Position numbers and translations under genes: made by a program
In this document: in pieces, positions 51,432 to 55,807 of the stretch
Position numbering within the stretch: the first letter of the stretch is position 1
Layout: every line of letters starts with the position of its first letter
The notes under the pieces: model-generated
Told to the model about the DNA's origin: nothing
The model's input: only the letters and a program-made list of their open reading frames with translations
Databases searched by the model: none
Assembly (NCBI GenBank): GCA_029546925.1
Contig: JAKPQM010000026.1
Span: forward strand, 1 to 55,807
Direction: 5' to 3'
Origin: Actinomycetes bacterium
GTDB taxonomy: Bacteria; Actinomycetota; Coriobacteriia; Coriobacteriales; Atopobiaceae
DNA: 55,807 nt

Positions 51432-52534
51432 GACGACAGCGCGATTACGGTTTGGGCGTCCTTTCCCTTGTGAGCGTCCTGCTCGTGGCGGGCCTCGTCA
51501 TGGGGATGCTCCATCTGCATGGGCTCGTCGAGACGAATGTCGGGCAGGATGTCGGCTCATCGGATGGCCCGGTCACCGTCATCCAAGACGGCGGCGGCAC
51601 GCCCTTGGAGGAGGGCCGCATCGTCATGACGCTCTGCGGTAGCCACGAGACCATCGTCCGTACGGGCGAGAGCTACGTGGAGCCCGGCTGCCTCGTGCGC
51701 GATGTCGAAGAGGGCAACCTCACCGACCGGGTGCAGGTGAGCGGCGAGGTCGACACCTCCACGCCGGGCACCTATACCATCACGTACACCGTGACGAACG
51801 ACGAGGGCATGAAAGCGCAGGCTACGCGCACGGTCCGCGTGACCGACGATGTCGAGTGGGATAGCGACGGCATCGCCGTCATGATGTACCACTACGTCTA
51901 CGATCCTGCGGATCCGCCCGAGGACCTCAACGCCAATTTCGTCTCGACCGATGAGCTCGAGGAGCATCTCTCCTGGCTCCATGACAGCGGATTCTACTAC
52001 CCTTCGTGGGCCGAGCTGCGCGCTTATATCGACGGCACCCACTCGCTTCCCGACAGGAGCGTCATCCTGACCTTCGACGATGGCGAGTACGGTTTCTTGA
52101 ACCTGGGCATCCCGCTGCTCGAGAAGTACGAGGTCACGGCCACGTCCTTTACCGAGTGCAGCCGCGATGACATCGCGTACGTGCTCGATACCTACGCGAG
52201 CCCCTACGTCTGCTTCGAGTCCCATAGCTACGATCTGCACCATGCGGGCTATTCGGGCATCGGGCACGGCGGGGTCATCTACGATCTCTCCGAGGACGAG
52301 CTCGTGGACGATCTCCAGCATGCGGCGGATATCCTCGGGACGCGCGGCGCCTTCGCCTATCCGTACGGCGACGTGAGCGACGTTTCGGCTGCGGCCATCG
52401 ATCGCGTGGGCATTTTCTGCGCCTTCACCACCGAGTACGACTGGGTCTATGCGGGCTCCGACCATACGCGCCTGCCGCGCGTGCGCGTCTCGGGCGGCAA
52501 CTCCCTGGAATACTACCAAGACTCGGTGTGGTAG
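51428..52534 (+). CDS. Polysaccharide deacetylase with Ig-like (DUF5011) domain
   Basis: 368 residues. The N-terminal helix (about 9-30) anchors or exports it. An Ig-like DUF5011-type domain covers about 65-138 (PGTYTITYTVTNDEG). The NodB deacetylase domain starts around 148: TFDDG (215-219) supplies the metal/catalytic Asp, SHSYDLH (His266, His271) the metal-binding histidines. The later GAFAYPYGD fits motif 3. It should remove N-acetyl groups from peptidoglycan or another glycan outside the cell. The ATGA overlap with the GH2 gene points to coupled translation. Confidence 0.9.
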   Translation: MRRQRDYGLGVLSLVSVLLVAGLVMGMLHLHGLVETNVGQDVGSSDGPVTVIQDGGGTPLEEGRIVMTLCGSHETIVRTGESYVEPGCLVRDVEEGNLTDRVQVSGEVDTSTPGTYTITYTVTNDEGMKAQATRTVRVTDDVEWDSDGIAVMMYHYVYDPADPPEDLNANFVSTDELEEHLSWLHDSGFYYPSWAELRAYIDGTHSLPDRSVILTFDDGEYGFLNLGIPLLEKYEVTATSFTECSRDDIAYVLDTYASPYVCFESHSYDLHHAGYSGIGHGGVIYDLSEDELVDDLQHAADILGTRGAFAYPYGDVSDVSAAAIDRVGIFCAFTTEYDWVYAGSDHTRLPRVRVSGGNSLEYYQDSVW

Positions 52535-52544
52535 CTCCTGAATA

Positions 52545-52620
52545 GGGGGTGCACAGAAGGGACGGTCCTCGCTGTGCATTTTTAAATGCACAGCGAGGAC
52601 CGTCCCTTCTGTGCACCCCC
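52545..52620. terminator. 76-nt near-perfect palindrome, bidirectional terminator
   Basis: Two 37-nt arms, 52545-52581 and 52584-52620, are exact reverse complements around TT. The arms begin GGGGGTGCACAGAAGGGACG and end in TGCATTT, so T-runs and A-runs sit at the centre rather than the ends. It lies between the convergent deacetylase and AraC genes. The AGGGACGGTCCT core recurs once after the hydrogenase gene (16948-16960, followed by TTCTGTGCATTTTTT). As RNA it would be an extremely stable hairpin. Confidence 0.85.
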
Positions 52621-52624
52621 CTCG

Positions 52625-53485
52625 TCATGCGCGGGAGCCTCCCTTGCGATAGGAGAGGGGCGTTATGCCGTACGCGCGTGAGAACAGGCGGTTGAAATAG
52701 CTCTGATCGGAGAAGCCCGAGAGCAAGGCCACCTCGGCGACGCTTTTGGAGGAGCTCCTCAACAGCACGCGGCTCTGCTCCAAGCGGTATTTGTTCACAA
52801 ACGAGATGGGGGAGTCCGCCGCATAGCGTTTGAAGAGCTTGGCGCACTGGCTGCGGCTTACGCCGCCCGCGCGGGCGATGTCATCCAGCGAGATAGGCTC
52901 GTCGTAATGGCTGCGGATGTAATCGGTCATACGCTGCAAGATGCGCGCGTTGGCATCGGTAGGCGATATGACGTGCATGCTCGCGTGGGCGAGGAAGAGC
53001 TGGCGGAAGATGCGGTGCACCTCGGCGACAAGCTCGAGCTCGTAGCCGGGCTCCTTGAGTTGCCTGATGCGCTGGATGTGGTTTACAAGGGCGGCGATCT
53101 CGGCCGCCGGGCTGCTCGTCCCCTCGAAGCGCACGTGCGAGAAGTCGGCATCGTCGAGGACGGGGCTGATGTAGCGTTCGAAGATACGGTTGTTGCGGGT
53201 AAGCAGATCGGTGCCCACGATGAGCACATCGTGGCAGCATTCGTTTTCTCCACCCGGGCGAAGATGGTGGAGCTGCTTGTGGTTGATAAAGCAGACATCG
53301 CCTTTATGCAGGGGAAATGCCTCGCTGTTGACCTGGCAGATCACGCTGCCCCGGTTGATGACGATGATCTCGATATGGTCGTGCCAATGGGCGAGATCGC
53401 TGTGGACGTCGTGCTCGGCGATGCGCTCGGTCCTCATGTACAGGGGGAGGTCCTCATCCTCGAACAGCGTTTCATCGTATAACAT
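52625..53485 (-). CDS. AraC-family transcription regulator
   Basis: 286 residues. A cupin-type sensing domain comes first (about 20-100: HWHDHIEIIVINRGS, FPLHKGDVCFINHKQLHHL). The AraC DNA-binding domain with two helix-turn-helix units follows (about 190-283: ISLDDIARAGGVSRSQCAKLF and SVAEVALLSGFSDQSYFNRLF). This layout is usual for regulators of sugar uptake and glycoside hydrolase genes, so the GH2-deacetylase operon is a likely target. It is divergent from the peroxiredoxin gene over an AT-rich gap. Confidence 0.93.
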   Translation of the reverse strand: MLYDETLFEDEDLPLYMRTERIAEHDVHSDLAHWHDHIEIIVINRGSVICQVNSEAFPLHKGDVCFINHKQLHHLRPGGENECCHDVLIVGTDLLTRNNRIFERYISPVLDDADFSHVRFEGTSSPAAEIAALVNHIQRIRQLKEPGYELELVAEVHRIFRQLFLAHASMHVISPTDANARILQRMTDYIRSHYDEPISLDDIARAGGVSRSQCAKLFKRYAADSPISFVNKYRLEQSRVLLRSSSKSVAEVALLSGFSDQSYFNRLFSRAYGITPLSYRKGGSRA

Positions 53486-53620
53486 ATACTATCCTTTTAT
53501 AGCAAATAATCCAAAAAATAAAGGATATAGTCCTATTAAACACGTTCTACTATACTCTATCATTCAATTATGCAAGAGCACAGGAACGAAAAACGAATCG
53601 CTTACGAAAGGAGCACCACC
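53486..53620. promoter_or_regulatory. AT-rich divergent promoter region between araC-type and prx genes
   Basis: This gap is much richer in A/T than its surroundings. TATACT (53551-53556) could be the -10 of the peroxiredoxin gene. AAGGA before the AraC gene (53497-53501) is a weakly spaced ribosome site. No clear operator symmetry was found. Confidence 0.35.
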
Positions 53621-54292
53621 ATGGAAGAGACAACCCACAAGATGCCGCTCATCGGCGACGATGCCCCCGCGTTCAAAGCAAACACCACCCAAGGCGAGAT
53701 CAACTTCCCCTCCGACTATGCAGGCAAATGGGTCATCCTGTTCTCCCATCCTGCTGATTTCACGCCTGTCTGCACCACCGAGTTCATGACCTTCGCGTCC
53801 ATGATCGACGAGTTCCGCGCCCTCAACACCGAGCTGGTCGGGCTCTCCGTCGACGGCCTCTATTCCCACATCGCCTGGCTGCGCAAGATCCAGGAGCTGG
53901 AGTGGAAGGGCATGAAGAACATCGAGGTCACGTTCCCGCTCATCGACGATATCCGCATGGATGTTGCGACCAAGTACGGCATGATCCAACCCAACGCCTC
54001 AACCACCCAAGCCGTCCGCGCCGTCTTTATCATCGATCCCAACGGCAAGATCCGCACCATCCTCTACTACCCGCAGAGCACCGGTCGCAACTTCGACGAG
54101 ATCAAGCGCCTTATCCAAGCGCTGCAGAAGGCAGATGCCGACAGCATCGCCACGCCCGCCGACTGGCGTCCCGGCGACGATGTGATCGTCCCGCCCGCAG
54201 GATCCTGCGGTACCGCCAAGGAGCGCATGGAGAACCAGACCGCCGAGCAGTACTGCCTCGATTGGTTCCTGTGCTTCCGCAAGGAAAAGTAG
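53621..54292 (+). CDS. Peroxiredoxin, Prx6 type with C-terminal resolving cysteines
   Basis: 223 residues from ATG 53621 (AAAGGAG upstream); an earlier start at 53570 would add a non-family tail. Peroxidatic Cys51 lies in HPADFTPVCTTEF. The C-terminal arm carries Cys196 (PPAGSCGT), Cys212 and Cys218 (CLDWFLCF). This matches the archaeal/anaerobe Tpx of the Prx6 group, where two C-terminal Cys resolve the sulfenic acid. It reduces hydrogen peroxide and alkyl peroxides in the cytoplasm. A key defence of an anaerobe against oxygen. Confidence 0.95.
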   Translation: MEETTHKMPLIGDDAPAFKANTTQGEINFPSDYAGKWVILFSHPADFTPVCTTEFMTFASMIDEFRALNTELVGLSVDGLYSHIAWLRKIQELEWKGMKNIEVTFPLIDDIRMDVATKYGMIQPNASTTQAVRAVFIIDPNGKIRTILYYPQSTGRNFDEIKRLIQALQKADADSIATPADWRPGDDVIVPPAGSCGTAKERMENQTAEQYCLDWFLCFRKEK

Positions 54293-54324
54293 CCGTACGC
54301 TCGGCGTATATCCGCCCCACCCCG

Positions 54325-54356
54325 CCCCGTGCGCCTCTCCAGACGCGCGGGGCGCT
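54325..54356 (+). terminator. Hairpin after the peroxiredoxin gene
   Basis: GCCCCGTGCG and CGCGCGGGGC pair with one G-U wobble around a loop of about 10 nt, followed by GCTCCTATT. A modest terminator candidate. Confidence 0.4.
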
Positions 54357-54398
54357 CCTATTGGGTATACTGGGAGGAGTGATGTCTCGGAAAGAGTG

Positions 54399-55643
54399 AT
54401 GATGGATTATCGGAATTCCTACCAGCAGCAAGCTCCTTACGTGCAGCAAGCCAACCAGATTCCCCAGCAGTATGCTCCCATGCCGATCCAGCCCCCCGTC
54501 AAGCCCAAGAAGGGTTGGGGCAAGCTCATCGCCGCCTTCGCGTGCCTGCCGCTGCTTATCGTGGCGGAGATCGCGGGCCTCTACCTCGGCGATGCCACAC
54601 CGCTGGGCGAGGATGTGGGGGCCACGCTCGGCGGTGCCATAGCAGCCGTCATACTCTGCTGCATTCTCGGGGGCACACAGCTCCTCAACATCACGGGCAG
54701 CTCGTGGAAGTGGGCTTGGCGTGCCATGTGGTGGTCGATCGCCATCTCGGGAGCCATAGCCCTCATCGACCTGTTCGATTACATCTCTGCCGATAACTTG
54801 ATCTTTGTGAGGGACTGGCCTTGGCAGCTGTTCCTATCGCTGCTCTTCTGCGTGGCCATCGGCTTCTTCGAAGAGGGCATGGTGCGCGGCCTTATCCTGA
54901 ACGGCCTGCTCTCGCGCATGGGGACCACGCGTAAGGGTATCGTCTGGGCGTGCATCATCTCCTCGCTCGTCTTCGGGCTCTTGCATGTGGATATAACGCG
55001 TATCGGCGAAGTGACCGCCCTTGAGTTCGCCCAGGGCTTTCTCAAGGTCGTTCAGACGGGCATGTATGGTTTCGCGTTGGCGGCAGTCATCTGCAAGACG
55101 GGCGAGCTCACCTCGGCCGCGCTGCTCCACTGCCTCGACGACTGGCTGCTCTTCGTCCTGACCTTCATCATGGGGGGGCCGATTGAGACCGAGTACGTCT
55201 CATCGGGCACCGAAGAGGGCACGATTATGGCCGTGATCTATCTCGTCTGCATCGTGCTCTACATCCCGCTCGTGGTTCGCGCCGCCCATACCCTGAAGGA
55301 CATCGATGTCCCCAATCGCGGCGCGTTCTTCCGCGAGCGCCGGGGCGTCGCATCGGGCCAGGCAGCCCCTCTGCCTCCCGCCGGCTATGTCGTTGCGGTG
55401 CCCCAAGGGTATGCCTATCCTCCTCAGATGCCGCAGCAGCCACCTGTCCAGCAGGCGTATCCGCAACCGCAGTATGCCGCCCAGCAGGCGTATCCGCCTC
55501 AGGGCCGCGCACAGCCTACGGGCGCGCCCATGCCCCCCGCGGGGTTCATTCCTGCTCAGATTCCCGAGGCGGACGCGTATCGGATGGATCAAAGCGGCGC
55601 TCGAAGAATGCAGACACCGCCGGACCGGCAAATACCCCGATGA
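54399..55643 (+). CDS. CPBP-family intramembrane protease
   Basis: 414 residues from ATG 54399; GTG 54396 and ATG 54402 are alternatives. A Gln/Pro-rich N-terminal tail (about 1-38) precedes eight or so membrane helices. The three CPBP (Abi/Rce1-type) motifs are present: FFEEGMVRGL (Glu-Glu...Arg), FGLLHVD and LLHCLDDW. The enzyme is a metal- or glutamate-dependent membrane protease that trims prenylated or lipid-linked peptides, and it is linked to bacteriocin immunity in some species. The C-terminal 110 residues are Pro/Gln/Tyr/Ala-rich and cytoplasmic, which is unusual. Its last 98 bp overlap the opposite-strand gene. Confidence 0.85.
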   Translation: MMDYRNSYQQQAPYVQQANQIPQQYAPMPIQPPVKPKKGWGKLIAAFACLPLLIVAEIAGLYLGDATPLGEDVGATLGGAIAAVILCCILGGTQLLNITGSSWKWAWRAMWWSIAISGAIALIDLFDYISADNLIFVRDWPWQLFLSLLFCVAIGFFEEGMVRGLILNGLLSRMGTTRKGIVWACIISSLVFGLLHVDITRIGEVTALEFAQGFLKVVQTGMYGFALAAVICKTGELTSAALLHCLDDWLLFVLTFIMGGPIETEYVSSGTEEGTIMAVIYLVCIVLYIPLVVRAAHTLKDIDVPNRGAFFRERRGVASGQAAPLPPAGYVVAVPQGYAYPPQMPQQPPVQQAYPQPQYAAQQAYPPQGRAQPTGAPMPPAGFIPAQIPEADAYRMDQSGARRMQTPPDRQIPR

Positions 55644-55800
55644 AGGCCGGGAAAAGGCCCTTTGCGACTGCGTAGGCGATTCCGTGCCCGAGGGCGAGCT
55701 TGACCAGCTGCCCGAGGCCTACGAACAAGCCCATCATGAGGGCGCACACCACGAGGCGCACGAGCTTCTGCGTGCGGCTGCAATCAGTCGAGAAGCGCAC
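55546..55800 (-). CDS. Small membrane protein of unknown function
   Basis: 84 residues from GTG 55800; the frame is open to the edge of the window, so the true start may lie beyond it. Two hydrophobic helices (about 14-35 and 43-64) are joined by a short loop, followed by a charged tail (ERRFDPSDTRPPRESEQE). No family recognised. Its 3' end overlaps the CPBP gene on the other strand by 98 bp. Confidence 0.45.
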   Translation of the reverse strand: MRFSTDCSRTQKLVRLVVCALMMGLFVGLGQLVKLALGHGIAYAVAKGLFPAFIGVFAGPAVSAFFERRFDPSDTRPPRESEQE

Positions 55801-55807
55801 ATAACGC

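Noticed and set aside
1-55807. tRNA or rRNA genes
   Set aside because: Looked for T-arm (GGTTCGA-like) with paired acceptor stems and for rRNA core sequences by eye. None was convincing.

Overview
The window is high-GC DNA with Actinobacteria-type gene content. The combination points to a gut anaerobe of the class Coriobacteriia (Collinsella or a relative): an NAD(P)-linked [FeFe]-hydrogenase module, a sortase-like protein next to a cell-wall-anchor tail, a DUF4012 protein, a dlt-type operon, a T-box-controlled trp operon and paired ABC exporters. The class is inferred from gene content. No rRNA or tRNA gene was found to settle it.

Layout. 1-692: tail of a surface protein and a sortase-like protein that lacks the catalytic His. 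693-4711: an accessory patch with a decayed IS110-type transposase, a two-gene ATPase + TOPRIM pair (candidate defence system) and AT-rich DNA. 4712-9184: DUF4012 membrane protein, a DUF5011-like surface protein, an Abi_2/HEPN protein and a cold-shock protein. 9256-13159: TPR protein, HAD phosphatase and MetA with the acetyl-type Glu111. 13374-16948: GltD-like flavoprotein plus [FeFe]-hydrogenase. 17026-18970: short tandem repeats, then cysK-cysE behind a strong promoter and a textbook cysteine-leader-peptide attenuator. 19032-22955: SlyD-like isomerase and a heterodimeric ABC exporter with a possible DtxR-type operator. 22984-29820 (minus strand): complete trpEGDCFBA operon with a tRNA-Trp T-box; trpD carries a homopolymer frameshift. 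29987-34121: DUF454 protein, a tandem repeat and a second ABC pair. 34122-35243: gene debris (PIN remnant, a 151-bp MITE-like element, a frameshifted unknown gene). 35244-38168: murI, a DegV protein and an EamA transporter. 38284-39158: fragments of MarR, nitroreductase, GcvT-like and IS110 genes. 39159-47421 (minus): zinc-ribbon protein and the tight operon ppaC-dltB-dltD-dltA-dltC-trmB-like. 47592-49417 (minus): asparaginase and a lipoprotein GH25 lysozyme. 49602-52534: GH2 glycosidase and polysaccharide deacetylase. Then come a 76-nt near-perfect palindrome, an AraC regulator, a Prx6-type peroxiredoxin and a CPBP membrane protease, and the window ends in a small membrane protein.

How the genes work together. 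Sulfur amino-acid synthesis (MetA, CysE, CysK) and tryptophan synthesis are each sensed at RNA level: Cys codons read by the ribosome for cysK-cysE, and uncharged tRNA-Trp read by a T-box for trp. Cell-envelope functions recur (sortase-like, dlt, MurI, GH25, deacetylase). The dlt cluster is led by a CBS/DRTGG-regulated pyrophosphatase that could remove the pyrophosphate made by DltA. The most striking finding is the cysteine attenuator at 17198-17389. The ATPase/TOPRIM pair, the pseudo-sortase, the ppaC-dlt operon and the repeat elements also deserve a second look.
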